64,000 nt of DNA from the NCBI GenBank assembly GCA_964647785.1, contig CAZYJD010000002.1:1-64000 (forward strand), given 5' to 3'. This DNA comes from CAZYJD01 sp964647785. GTDB lineage: Bacteria; Bacteroidota; Bacteroidia; NS11-12g; UBA9320. The translations under genes and the position numbers were made by a program. The notes under the pieces were generated by a model that was given only the letters and a program-made list of their open reading frames with translations, did no database searches and had not been told where the DNA came from. Positions 9,421 through 17,505 of this stretch are shown piece after piece. Each line of letters starts with the position of its first letter. The first letter of the stretch is position 1.

Positions 9421-10074
9421 ATGCCCGAAGATATCTATGCAGAAGGACTTCAGGAGAGGTCGCTGCTCAATGAAGACCAAATACGGTCACTGGCTGACCA
9501 CTCTTTTTGTGTGGTAGAAAACTTTCTAGACAGCCATGCACTGCAATATTTGATGTCCTATGCCATTCAAAAAGATGAGCAAGAAGCTTTTAAACTGGCG
9601 GGCACCGGTAGAGGGAATCAATTCAACTTGCATCAGAACTTCCGAAGTGATCGGGTTAAATGGCTGAGCAGGAATGAAGACAGCACTTTGCAGAAACTCT
9701 TTTTCCATAAAATGGACCAAATGGTTCGGTTTTTCAATCGCGAGTTTTTCACCTCAATCGTTGACTTTGAATGCCATTTGGCCATCTACGCGGTGGGAAG
9801 CAGATACAAACGGCATAGCGATACATTTGAAGATTCATCGAACAGAGTGTTGAGTTTTGTCTTATACCTCAATGATCACTGGGAGGCGGAAAACGGAGGT
9901 GAATTGGTCATCTATTCAGAGAAAAAAGAGTGTAAGATTTTACCGGCTGCTAATCGTTTGGTGGTGTTTCGAAGCAATATGGAACATGAAGTAATGCCCA
10001 CCAATAGGCCTCGATATAGCCTTACTGGTTGGATGCTTCGGCAGCGAATAGGACTCGAATTTCTCGGGGAATAA
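9421..10074 (+). CDS. 2OG-Fe(II) oxygenase, prolyl 4-hydroxylase-like
   Basis: 217 residues. The double-stranded beta-helix core carries the iron ligands His132 and Asp134 (KRHSDTF) and His189 (MEHEV), with Arg198 (RPRYSLTGW) placed to bind 2-oxoglutarate. Family members hydroxylate protein or peptide side chains using Fe(II), O2 and 2-oxoglutarate; the protein substrate is not known. There is no signal peptide, so it acts in the cytoplasm. The start at 9421 (MPEDIYAEG) follows the small lipoprotein by 70 bases and could share its transcript. Confidence 0.88.
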   Translation: MPEDIYAEGLQERSLLNEDQIRSLADHSFCVVENFLDSHALQYLMSYAIQKDEQEAFKLAGTGRGNQFNLHQNFRSDRVKWLSRNEDSTLQKLFFHKMDQMVRFFNREFFTSIVDFECHLAIYAVGSRYKRHSDTFEDSSNRVLSFVLYLNDHWEAENGGELVIYSEKKECKILPAANRLVVFRSNMEHEVMPTNRPRYSLTGWMLRQRIGLEFLGE

Positions 10075-10115
10075 TGCCGTTCATCTCTTAAAATACATCG
10101 CTTGTCAGCTTTACT

Positions 10116-10144
10116 TTGTGTGCTGCTGGTTAGAGCTATCTTTG
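10116..10144 (+). promoter_or_regulatory. Promoter of the FKBP gene (TTG-N18-TATCTTTG)
   Basis: TTG at 10116-10118, an 18-base spacer, and a perfect TAnnTTTG match, TATCTTTG, at 10137-10144. The ATG at 10150 follows after 5 bases, so the message is predicted to be leaderless or nearly so. It supports the ATG at 10150 over an upstream start at 10102. Confidence 0.65.
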
Positions 10145-10149
10145 TGGAC

Positions 10150-10818
10150 ATGAAAAAAATAATTCTAACCCTGATTCTTGGTGGTTTTTGTGGCGCTTTT
10201 GTGGCCAATGCTCAATCTGACATGAAAAATCAACAAGATAGCTTGAGTTATGCCATAGGAGTCAACATCGGGCAGAATCTCGAATCGCAGCAGTTCAATT
10301 CTATGAACTACCAGGCAATTGTGAAGGGCATTGAAGATTACATGGAAAAAAATGATCTTCAAATCAGCCAGACAGAGATCAACATGATCCTCAACAATTA
10401 TATGTTGCAAAAACAGAAGGAGCTGGCTGATGAAATGTCAAAGGCCGGCAGAGAATATTTAGAAAAAAATGCCGAAAGATCAGAGGTGACCAGCTTGCCC
10501 AGTGGGTTGCAATACGAAATCATCAAAGAGGGTGATGGTCCCAAACCCGGCCCAACGGATAAGGTAACCACCCACTACCATGGGATGCTCATTGATGGCA
10601 CTGTTTTCGACAGTTCGGTAGAAAGAGGTGAGCCTGCAACTTTTCCGGTAAACGGGGTAATTAAAGGTTGGCAAGAAGCACTCGTTCTCATGCCTACAGG
10701 CTCTAAATGGAGATTGTACATACCTTATTACCTTGCTTATGGTGAGCGTGGTGCGGGCGGAAAAATTGGCCCTTATGCCACCCTCGTGTTTGATGTGGAG
10801 CTACTTTCCATCAATTGA
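10150..10818 (+). CDS. FKBP-type peptidyl-prolyl cis-trans isomerase, exported
   Basis: 222 residues from the ATG at 10150, which gives the signal peptide MKKIILTLILGGFCGAFVANAQ. Residues 25-115 form the helical dimerisation arm seen in FkpA/Mip proteins (LSYAIGVNIGQNLESQ, MEKNDLQISQTEINMILN). The C-terminal FKBP domain has GDGPKPGPTDKVTTHYHG, GTVFDSS, VIKGWQEAL and LAYGERG. These enzymes speed proline isomerisation and act as chaperones for envelope proteins in the periplasm. The following gene begins 1 base after its stop codon. Confidence 0.94.
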   Translation: MKKIILTLILGGFCGAFVANAQSDMKNQQDSLSYAIGVNIGQNLESQQFNSMNYQAIVKGIEDYMEKNDLQISQTEINMILNNYMLQKQKELADEMSKAGREYLEKNAERSEVTSLPSGLQYEIIKEGDGPKPGPTDKVTTHYHGMLIDGTVFDSSVERGEPATFPVNGVIKGWQEALVLMPTGSKWRLYIPYYLAYGERGAGGKIGPYATLVFDVELLSIN

Positions 10819-10819
10819 T

Positions 10820-11440
10820 ATGTGGAATTTGCCCTTCCGCCTCATGTTCAGGCAGGTCAAAAACCTGAGTGATGCGCGTTTTGCAGCCGCGGCGATGGCA
10901 GATTATATCAGTTTCGATTTCGATTCCAGAAATGCGAACCACATGCCAGCTTCTGAGATTAAAGAGTGCAGCAAATGGCTTGCAGGCAGCACATTGCTTG
11001 CCGAAATAGGCAAGCAGTCATCCAGTGATGCCGCCGATGTTCTGCAAATATTAGGATTGAATGGGGTGTTAATTCAGCAAGAAGACTTGCATGAATGGGA
11101 GGCCGATTCGGCTTGTGAATTTATACTTCAATGGGAAGATACAAGCTCCTTGCCCGATCTACACGCAATCAAACAGAATTACCCCGCTTTCAAGGCAATA
11201 TTATTCCCCGGAAACATCCCTGATCATTGGTTCGAAAATCCGCTGATTCAGTCCGTGCCACATTTTTTGACCATTGATAACTACGACACCAATGCTGCCA
11301 AAAGAATTCATGCATTAAAACCTTATGGCATTGCTTTTATTGGAGAAGATGAGGATAAGCCCGGCAATCGCGATTTTTCTGAATTGAATGAATTTCTCTA
11401 TGAATTGGAAGCGCTTTCTTCTGACTCAATTCCCGATTGA
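10820..11440 (+). CDS. TrpF-like (beta/alpha)8 protein, probably not a true phosphoribosylanthranilate isomerase
   Basis: 206 residues from the ATG at 10820, one base after the FKBP stop. The start FRQVKNLSDARFAAAAMADYISFDFDSR follows the TrpF pattern (K-x-Cys-Gly-x-T, DA, A..GAD, GF.F...S.R), but the catalytic Cys of the KxCG motif is missing. The rest matches TrpF only loosely. Similar degenerate TrpF-type proteins are, as far as I recall, common in Bacteroidota. No other trp gene is nearby. Its last 43 bases overlap the convergent YbhN-like gene. The fold is a moderate call and the function is unknown. Confidence 0.65.
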   Translation: MWNLPFRLMFRQVKNLSDARFAAAAMADYISFDFDSRNANHMPASEIKECSKWLAGSTLLAEIGKQSSSDAADVLQILGLNGVLIQQEDLHEWEADSACEFILQWEDTSSLPDLHAIKQNYPAFKAILFPGNIPDHWFENPLIQSVPHFLTIDNYDTNAAKRIHALKPYGIAFIGEDEDKPGNRDFSELNEFLYELEALSSDSIPD

Positions 11441-12507
11441 GTACGTTGCTTTTCCTTGCTCACCCTTCTGAGCCAAATGGGCAATACCACCGCCCCAATT
11501 AAAATGAAAGGGTAATAGCTTAAAAATCGCCACAAAAGGGCAACCCCTTGAGATATGTCCGCATCAGGTAAAAACTCTGAGAGAAAGGCCGGAAATATGA
11601 TTTCTGCAATGCCGCTGGCTCCGGGGGTGAAGCTCACCAATAGGATAACCCACATGACCAACTGCCTGCCGTAAATTAAAAGCATGTGCTGGTAAACTGG
11701 GCTAAACATCAGAAATAAAGCATTCACCATCATATAACGGCTCGACCAACTTAAAAAAGTAGCCCCAAATGCTTTCAACCAAAAAGCAAAATTCTTGTGC
11801 TTGAACTCAGCGGCAGCTGTTAATAGATCCTTCCCCCAAACCACACTCTCTCGTTTCCAGCGCCGCAATAGCGGAAGCGAAAACAAGCCAAGAATGAATT
11901 TCCTGGTGATCCTTGGATTGATCAGGATACCAATGGCCAACAAAAGGGTCCAAACAAATAAAATGGCATACCCGGTCCAGAAGAGAAACTTTACACTGCC
12001 GGTGCTCACAACACTTTGCAAGCTTTCAGGGTCAAGCGTTGGAAATGCCCTGTCGATTCCAATGAAAATAAAAACAACAGGAACCATTAGGATGAAAAAT
12101 ATTTCATCCAAAAAGCTGGTTATCAGAACAATGGCGGTAGTTCTTCCCGTCTCGAGCTTTTCCTGTGCCATGATTACCAGTGCCACAGCCGTACCACCGA
12201 TAACCGATGGACTGATGGCACTTGAAAATTCCCAAAGTAAACTGATCTCTAAAGATTGACGGAAACTTAGCTTTTTATCGCTCAGGATGCGCAGACGGAG
12301 CACATATCCCAATTCTCTGCCGGCCAGCAAAACCAAAGCACCAAACAACCAGTAAATACTGGCACTTGTCCATTGGATCTGACGGTAGGGTTCAATGTCG
12401 AAATTTCTGAATACCAGCCAGAAGGTAGCAAGCAAACCAATCCCCACGGCGAGGAAAATTCTTCCCCCACTGAAATATTGATTGATTTTATGCCTTACTT
12501 CTGCCAT
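11398..12507 (-). CDS. YbhN/AglD-type flippase-like integral membrane protein
   Basis: 369 residues from the ATG at 12507 (MAEVRHKINQYF), preferred over 12543 because the hydrophobic region begins soon after. It has about eight transmembrane segments and family features such as LLWEFSSAISPSVIGGTAVALVIM and VSFTPGASGIAEIIFPAFL, typical of the lysylphosphatidylglycerol-synthase transmembrane (UPF0104) family. Members move or help move lipid-linked molecules in the cytoplasmic membrane. The catalytic acyl-lysine domain of MprF is absent. It is convergent with and overlaps the TrpF-like gene by 43 bases. Confidence 0.88.
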   Translation of the reverse strand: MAEVRHKINQYFSGGRIFLAVGIGLLATFWLVFRNFDIEPYRQIQWTSASIYWLFGALVLLAGRELGYVLRLRILSDKKLSFRQSLEISLLWEFSSAISPSVIGGTAVALVIMAQEKLETGRTTAIVLITSFLDEIFFILMVPVVFIFIGIDRAFPTLDPESLQSVVSTGSVKFLFWTGYAILFVWTLLLAIGILINPRITRKFILGLFSLPLLRRWKRESVVWGKDLLTAAAEFKHKNFAFWLKAFGATFLSWSSRYMMVNALFLMFSPVYQHMLLIYGRQLVMWVILLVSFTPGASGIAEIIFPAFLSEFLPDADISQGVALLWRFLSYYPFILIGAVVLPIWLRRVSKEKQRTQSGIESEESASNS

Positions 12508-12648
12508 GTAATTTGTCAAAAATAAGCTTTCACACCCTACCAATAGGTCATGTCTAGAACTGATTCTTTACCATATGTTTTAAAATCATTTGGGGCTTTC
12601 AGATGTTTTATTTAGATAAATTCTAATTTGCGCGCTTTTAGCAAAAAC

Positions 12649-12870
12649 ATGAGACTTTCGGAATTGTCAGCAGGAGGTGAAGCGAAGATAACGGGCTACA
12701 ACCAAACCAGGGTTCAACAGAAACTTATGGAGATGGGTTGCATTCCCGGTGCAAGGGTCAAGTGGCTTTTCACTGCCCCTGGTGGCGATCCCGTGGCTTA
12801 TGAAATTGAAGGATATGTGCTCTCCATGCGTTTGCAGGAGGCCGCTACGGTTAATATTGAGATCATTTGA
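12649..12870 (+). CDS. feoA: Ferrous iron transport protein A
   Basis: 73 residues from the ATG at 12649, an SH3-like fold protein (MRLSELSAGGEAKITG, MEMGCIPGARVKWLF, VLSMRLQEAATVNI). FeoA is a small cytoplasmic partner needed for FeoB-driven Fe(II) uptake. An upstream in-frame TTG at 12628 is less likely than this ATG. The stop TGA shares a base with the feoB ATG, so the two are translationally coupled. Confidence 0.93.
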   Translation: MRLSELSAGGEAKITGYNQTRVQQKLMEMGCIPGARVKWLFTAPGGDPVAYEIEGYVLSMRLQEAATVNIEII

Positions 12871-14876
12871 TGGGGAATAAAAGTATGAGGGTACTGCTGG
12901 CCGGAAATCCTAATTCCGGCAAAAGCTCGTTATTCAATGCCTTAACCGGTCTGCACCAGAAGATCAGCAATATACCTGGTACGACTGTAGAGCGAAAGAA
13001 AGGCCGTTTGTCTGCCTTGCATGAAATTGAGTTGATTGACCTCCCTGGGGTTTACAGCATCTATCCTTCATCACTTGATGAATACGTGGCACTGGAACCG
13101 CTCATCGTTGAGAATCACCCCGAAAAACCAGATCTGATTATTCAGGTCATTGATGCCGCCAACTTGAAAAGGAATTTGCTTTTGGCAAGTCAATTGGCCG
13201 ATTTGGGTTATCCAATGATCTGGTGTGTGAATATGCAGGATGTAGCCAAATCGAAGGGATTGAGCTTGGATGTTGCCCTTTTGGAATCCATTACCGGTTT
13301 TCCAATTGTTCCGATCAACGCTCGGAAAGCTGAAGGTTTGGAGGAACTTAAGGCAAGAATCTTATCTGATCATTTTCAAGGGCATTTTACCTTCTTTGAG
13401 GAAGCAGAAACATACATGCTGCAGGTAAGGAAGTATTTTGCCGATTGGGATCACTTGCAAAAAAGTCATCAAACAAAAGTTAGCTCTGATGGACAAATCG
13501 GCGATGAAACCCTGAAGCGTTATGAGAAAATTAATCAGCTGCTTTCAAGGGTTGAGCAAAAAACCAGTGAGGCAAAACTGCGCACGACCCAATTGGACCG
13601 CTGGCTTGTGCACCCGTTTTGGGGGCCAATGGTGTTTGCCTTTTTTCTGCTAATTATTTTTCAGGTGATTTTTAGCCTGGCATCCTACCCGATGGATTGG
13701 ATTGAAATGATCTTCTCCTTTGCATCCACTGCTTTGAGTGAACGATTCCCCGAATCGTGGTTTTCGGAGATGTTGGCAGATGGCCTCATTCCCGGAATAG
13801 CCGGGGTGGTGGTTTTTGTTCCGCAGATATTTCTGCTCTTCTTTTTTCTGGGAATCATGGAAGATACCGGATACATGGCCCGTGTAAGCTTTATGATGGA
13901 TCGCTTTGTGAGGCGTTTTGGTCTCAGTGGTAAATCAGTTGTTCCCATGGTTAGCGGGGCAGCGTGCGCCATTCCTGCCATTATGGCTACACGGCACATA
14001 GAAAATTGGAAGGATCGCCTCATCACTATGATGGTTACACCATTGATAAGTTGTTCGGCCAGGCTGCCGGTTTATATCCTGCTCATTGGATTGTTTGTGC
14101 CCGACCAATCCTATTTCGGCCTCATCAATCTGCAAGGCCTGATCTTAATGGCAATGTACTTGCTGGGCGTTTTCGCATCACTTTTCTCTGCTGTTGTTTT
14201 CAAATGGATCTTGCGTCATGTTGCCGGAGGTTATTTCATACAAGAACTGCCGGTTTATCATCAACCGAGATGGAATGACATTCTCCTGCATGCTTATCAG
14301 AAGTGCGGAAACTTTATTTCTGAAGCCGGTAAAGTAATCGTACTGGTAAGCATCTTACTCTGGTTTTTGGCAAGTTTCGGCCCTCCGGGGCATCAAAACC
14401 TGAAGGAGGTCTACAAACAAACAAGCAACATCGAACAAAAGACAGAATTGCGTTCTGAAATGCTCGAGAGATCTTATGCCGGATATTTTGGAAAGGCCAT
14501 AGAGCCAGTTATTGAACCCCTTGGTTTTAACTGGAAGATAGGAATAGCCATCATCACATCCTTTGCAGCAAGGGAAGTTTTTGTGGGAACAATGAGCACC
14601 ATCTACAGCGTAGCCGATGAAAATGGCCCCCAAACCCTCAGAGAAAAAATGCTTCGTGAAAAAAGTGGAAAGAACGGTGAACCCCTATACAATATCGCCG
14701 TTGCATTATCGCTCATGATCTTTTATGCCTTTGCAATGCAGTGTGCAAGTACACTGGCCGTCATCAAAAAAGAAACTGCTTCATTTAAATGGCCGTTGAT
14801 TCAATTTTTGTACATGGGGTTCTTAGCCTATGCCGGAAGCTTTCTTACCTACCGAATTGTTTTATTTTTCTTGTAA
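12870..14876 (+). CDS. feoB: Ferrous iron transporter B
   Basis: 668 residues. The N-terminal G domain has GNPNSGKS (G1, residues 12-19), DLPG (G3) and NMQD (G4). It is followed by a helical linker (residues 165-245) and two Gate/core membrane regions with family motifs (GIMEDTGYMARVSFMMDR, GAACAIPAIMATR, SFAAREVFVGTM). FeoB imports Fe(II) across the cytoplasmic membrane. The ATG at 12870 overlaps the feoA stop; an alternative ATG lies five codons downstream. The length is at the short end for FeoB because there is no C-terminal extension. Its final sense codon TTG is also the -33 element of the rpoD promoter. Confidence 0.97.
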   Translation: MGNKSMRVLLAGNPNSGKSSLFNALTGLHQKISNIPGTTVERKKGRLSALHEIELIDLPGVYSIYPSSLDEYVALEPLIVENHPEKPDLIIQVIDAANLKRNLLLASQLADLGYPMIWCVNMQDVAKSKGLSLDVALLESITGFPIVPINARKAEGLEELKARILSDHFQGHFTFFEEAETYMLQVRKYFADWDHLQKSHQTKVSSDGQIGDETLKRYEKINQLLSRVEQKTSEAKLRTTQLDRWLVHPFWGPMVFAFFLLIIFQVIFSLASYPMDWIEMIFSFASTALSERFPESWFSEMLADGLIPGIAGVVVFVPQIFLLFFFLGIMEDTGYMARVSFMMDRFVRRFGLSGKSVVPMVSGAACAIPAIMATRHIENWKDRLITMMVTPLISCSARLPVYILLIGLFVPDQSYFGLINLQGLILMAMYLLGVFASLFSAVVFKWILRHVAGGYFIQELPVYHQPRWNDILLHAYQKCGNFISEAGKVIVLVSILLWFLASFGPPGHQNLKEVYKQTSNIEQKTELRSEMLERSYAGYFGKAIEPVIEPLGFNWKIGIAIITSFAAREVFVGTMSTIYSVADENGPQTLREKMLREKSGKNGEPLYNIAVALSLMIFYAFAMQCASTLAVIKKETASFKWPLIQFLYMGFLAYAGSFLTYRIVLFFL

Positions 14877-14900
14877 ATAGAACAATTATCGATATTTTTG
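14871..14900 (+). promoter_or_regulatory. rpoD promoter (TTG-N19-TATTTTTG)
   Basis: TTG at 14871-14873, an exact 19-base spacer and TATTTTTG at 14893-14900 give the best match to the Bacteroidota consensus in the window. The TTG is the last sense codon of feoB. The predicted start of transcription near 14905 leaves a leader of about 70 bases before the rpoD ATG. Confidence 0.7.
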
Positions 14901-14976
14901 CCGATTCTACATGCCAGAGAAAAACAAAGCATCTCTTTCAGCGTTACATCAGTCCAATTAAATTCATAAACAACAG

Positions 14977-15840
14977 ATGAGGCAGCTCAAAATCAGTAAA
15001 CAGTTCACCAATCGCGAGAACAAATCACTCGACAAGTATCTGAATGAAATCAGCAAAGTTCCTATGATCGATGCACAAGAGGAAGTTGAGCTTGCAAGAA
15101 GAATCAGAGAAGGAGATCAGGCTGCTCTGGAGAAATTGGTGAATGCCAACCTCCGATTTGTGGTTTCTGTATCAAAGCAATACCAAAACCAGGGACTTAC
15201 CCTCGGAGACCTGATCAACGAAGGAAATTTAGGTTTGATTAAGGCTGCAAAACGTTTTGATGAAACAAGAGGTTTTAAGTTCATTTCTTACGCAGTTTGG
15301 TGGATTCGTCAATCCATTCTTCAGGCGCTTGCCGATCAATCAAGAATTGTTCGTTTACCACTGAACAAGGTGGGATCCATTGGTCGTATTTCAGCCACCG
15401 CTGCTAAACTGGAACAGGAACATGAGCGCGAACCAACGGCTGAAGAAATTGCCACAGCATTAGAAATTCCAATTGCCGAAGTTGAAAATGCCTTCAAGTC
15501 ATCCGGCAGACATTTGTCGATTGATGCACCGCTAACCGAGGGAGAAGACAATACGCTTTTAGGGGTGCTCGACAACAATGACGAGCCTAACCCTGATACC
15601 ACCCTCATGGCTGAATCGTTGCAAAAGGAAATCAATCGCGTTATATCAACCCTCAGTGATAAGGAAAGAGATGTATTGCGCTATTATTATGGCTTGGACG
15701 GCGGTCCTGCACATACCCTTGAAGATATCAGTGAAAAGGTTGGTCTAACACGTGAGCGCGTGCGCCAAATCAAAGAAAAGGCCCTGAGAAGACTAAGAAA
15801 GTCAAACAAGAGCAAGATTCTCAAGTCCTACTTGGGTTAA
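14977..15840 (+). CDS. rpoD: Primary RNA polymerase sigma factor, sigma-70 family
   Basis: 287 residues, the standard size of the Bacteroidota primary sigma factor, which lacks most of region 1.1. Region 1.2 (LDKYLNEISKVPMIDAQEE), region 2 (NANLRFVVSVSKQYQNQG, LINEGNLGLIKAAKRFD, YAVWWIRQSI), region 3 (HEREPTAEEIA) and region 4 (YYYGLDGGPAHTLEDI, TRERVRQIKEKALRRLRK) are all visible. It directs RNA polymerase to the TTG/TAnnTTTG promoters seen in this window. It has its own promoter upstream and a strong terminator just after its stop. Confidence 0.98.
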   Translation: MRQLKISKQFTNRENKSLDKYLNEISKVPMIDAQEEVELARRIREGDQAALEKLVNANLRFVVSVSKQYQNQGLTLGDLINEGNLGLIKAAKRFDETRGFKFISYAVWWIRQSILQALADQSRIVRLPLNKVGSIGRISATAAKLEQEHEREPTAEEIATALEIPIAEVENAFKSSGRHLSIDAPLTEGEDNTLLGVLDNNDEPNPDTTLMAESLQKEINRVISTLSDKERDVLRYYYGLDGGPAHTLEDISEKVGLTRERVRQIKEKALRRLRKSNKSKILKSYLG

Positions 15841-15861
15841 TTCATGAAAAAATATGAAATC

Positions 15862-15892
15862 AATCCCGGTCGCATGGCCGGGATTTTTTTTT
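15862..15892 (+). terminator. Intrinsic terminator after rpoD
   Basis: An 8-bp stem AATCCCGG / CCGGGATT (15862-15869 with 15878-15885), an 8-base loop and a run of nine T. On the other strand the stem is followed at a distance by a shorter T tract, so it may also stop arsC transcription. It overlaps the arsC stop codon. Confidence 0.9.
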
Positions 15893-16232
15893 AAATGATT
15901 TCCAAAACCCTTTCCGGTGGTCGGGCCACAACCGCTTTTGCTCCATTGACTACAATCGGTCTTTCAATCAAAATGGGATGATCCAACATGGCCTGAACCC
16001 ATTCTGCTCTGCTGAGTTCTTTCCCTTTGTAATGATCCTTATAAACGGTTTCGTTTTTTCTGATTAAATCCTCTGGTTCCACGCCTAATTTCTCTAGTAA
16101 ATCCAGTAATTCTGATTTGGATGGCATGTCTTTCAGGTACAAAATTGTTTCATACGCCAGTTTTTTATCATCCAAAATTTTCAAACAGTTCCTGCTCTTA
16201 CCGCATCTGGGATTGTGGTATACTTGAATCAT
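15891..16232 (-). CDS. arsC: ArsC/Spx-family thioredoxin-fold protein, arsenate reductase-like
   Basis: 113 residues. HNPRCGKSR places the catalytic cysteine at residue 10, as in glutaredoxin-linked ArsC, and RPIVVNGAKAVVARPPERV near the C-terminus carries the arginines used for oxyanion binding. ArsC reduces arsenate to arsenite. With no other ars gene nearby, a general thiol-redox role in this family is also possible. It is convergent with rpoD, and its stop lies in the shared terminator. Confidence 0.88.
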   Translation of the reverse strand: MIQVYHNPRCGKSRNCLKILDDKKLAYETILYLKDMPSKSELLDLLEKLGVEPEDLIRKNETVYKDHYKGKELSRAEWVQAMLDHPILIERPIVVNGAKAVVARPPERVLEII

Positions 16233-16309
16233 GGCACCAATCTAAGGCCCATTTATCCAATCTCCAAGTGAAGTCCTTGCACTTAAACGTCCTATTTTTG
16301 TGAATACTG

Positions 16310-16678
16310 GTGAAGCCGATTCAATCAACTACGCATTTAGAGCAACAACTCAGCGCCAATGATCTTTATGAAGAAGTGCTGCGACAGGCATGCAAAGATC
16401 TGGGCTCATTTGCACCTTTCCCCGGAACCATACCTGATTTGCCAGACGCGCAATGGTTGATTTCTTTTTGTGCAGATCAATTTTACAAGCTCTCTCAATA
16501 CCATCACGAACAAATGCTGCAGCTTTTGTACAGAACAGATGTGCGTGAACGTCAATTCACCGAGGTATTGCAGAATACCGAATGGTCCGAAAAGGTTAAA
16601 GCGGAAAAAATTGCCCTCTTATTCCTGAACAGAGAACTCATGAAAGTTCTCACCAGAAGAGCCCATAAAAAGGGGTAA
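16310..16678 (+). CDS. Hypothetical protein, small helical
   Basis: 122 residues from a GTG at 16310, with no ATG available near the N-terminus. The product is mostly helical (QWLISFCADQFYKLSQYHHE, EVLQNTEWSEKVKAEKIALLFLNREL), has no signal peptide or membrane segment, and matches no family I can name. It is divergent from arsC and ends 5 bases before the convergent menB stop. It is likely real because it fills the space exactly and has a protein-like composition. Confidence 0.6.
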   Translation: MKPIQSTTHLEQQLSANDLYEEVLRQACKDLGSFAPFPGTIPDLPDAQWLISFCADQFYKLSQYHHEQMLQLLYRTDVRERQFTEVLQNTEWSEKVKAEKIALLFLNRELMKVLTRRAHKKG

Positions 16679-16683
16679 GGTGA

Positions 16684-17505
16684 TTAAGGGAATTTGGGAT
16701 ATTTATCAAAGTCAGGCTTCCGTTTTTCTAAAAATGCACGCTTTCCTTCTTGCGCTTCATCCATTAGGTAATACATGAGGGTCGCATCGCCTGCAAACTC
16801 CATCAGCCCGCGCTGGCCATCCAACTCGGCATTGAGGCCACGTTTAATCATTCTCACAGCCATTGGGCTTCTTTCCATAATGGTTTCGCACCAATCCACC
16901 ACCTCGTCTTCCAGTTGATCAAAAGGCACCACTTTATTTACCATGCCCATTTCATGAGCCTCAATTGCACTGTACTGGCGACATAAAAACCAGATTTCGC
17001 GAGCGCGCTTTTGGCCCACATGTCTGGCGAGGTAGCTGCTTCCAAAGCCGGCATCAAAACTTCCAACTTTCGGTCCGGTTTGCCCAAATATGGCATTTTC
17101 TGATGCGATGGTCAGATCGCAAACCACATGCAGTACGTGTCCGCCTCCAATTGCATAACCGTTCACCATGGCAATAACAGGTTTGGGAATTTCCCTGATT
17201 CGCTTGTGTAAATCAAGCACGTTCAATCTGGGAACACCATCCGTACCAATGTACCCTCCGGTGCCCTTAACATTTTGATCCCCACCACTGCAAAATGCCT
17301 TATCTCCAACACCGGTTAAAACCACTACACGAATGTGCTCGGCCTCTCTGCACCAATCCATTGCTTCAATCATTTGCATATTGGTGTCAGGGGTAAATGC
17401 ATTGTAAACTTTAGGCCGGTTAATGCTTATCTTGGCAATGCCATTGTATTCTTCGAAAAGAATATCGCTGTATTCTTTGATGCTTTTCCACTTTCGCTGG
17501 CTCAT
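16684..17505 (-). CDS. menB: 1,4-dihydroxy-2-naphthoyl-CoA synthase
   Basis: 273 residues of the crotonase fold. It closes the second ring in menaquinone synthesis, converting O-succinylbenzoyl-CoA to 1,4-dihydroxy-2-naphthoyl-CoA. Typical motifs are ISINRPKVYNAFTP, DKAFCSGGDQNVKG, GYAIGGGHVLHVVCDLTIA, GPKVGSFDAGFGSSYLAR and REIWFLCRQYSA. The start overlaps the menD stop by four bases (ATGA), so menD-menB form an operon. Menaquinone is the usual respiratory quinone of Bacteroidota. Confidence 0.97.
   Translation of the reverse strand: MSQRKWKSIKEYSDILFEEYNGIAKISINRPKVYNAFTPDTNMQMIEAMDWCREAEHIRVVVLTGVGDKAFCSGGDQNVKGTGGYIGTDGVPRLNVLDLHKRIREIPKPVIAMVNGYAIGGGHVLHVVCDLTIASENAIFGQTGPKVGSFDAGFGSSYLARHVGQKRAREIWFLCRQYSAIEAHEMGMVNKVVPFDQLEDEVVDWCETIMERSPMAVRMIKRGLNAELDGQRGLMEFAGDATLMYYLMDEAQEGKRAFLEKRKPDFDKYPKFP

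Noticed and set aside
16310..16678. A toxin or antitoxin, because of its small size beside arsC and menB
   Set aside because: No partner gene, no toxin motif, and the sequence looks like an ordinary small helical protein.
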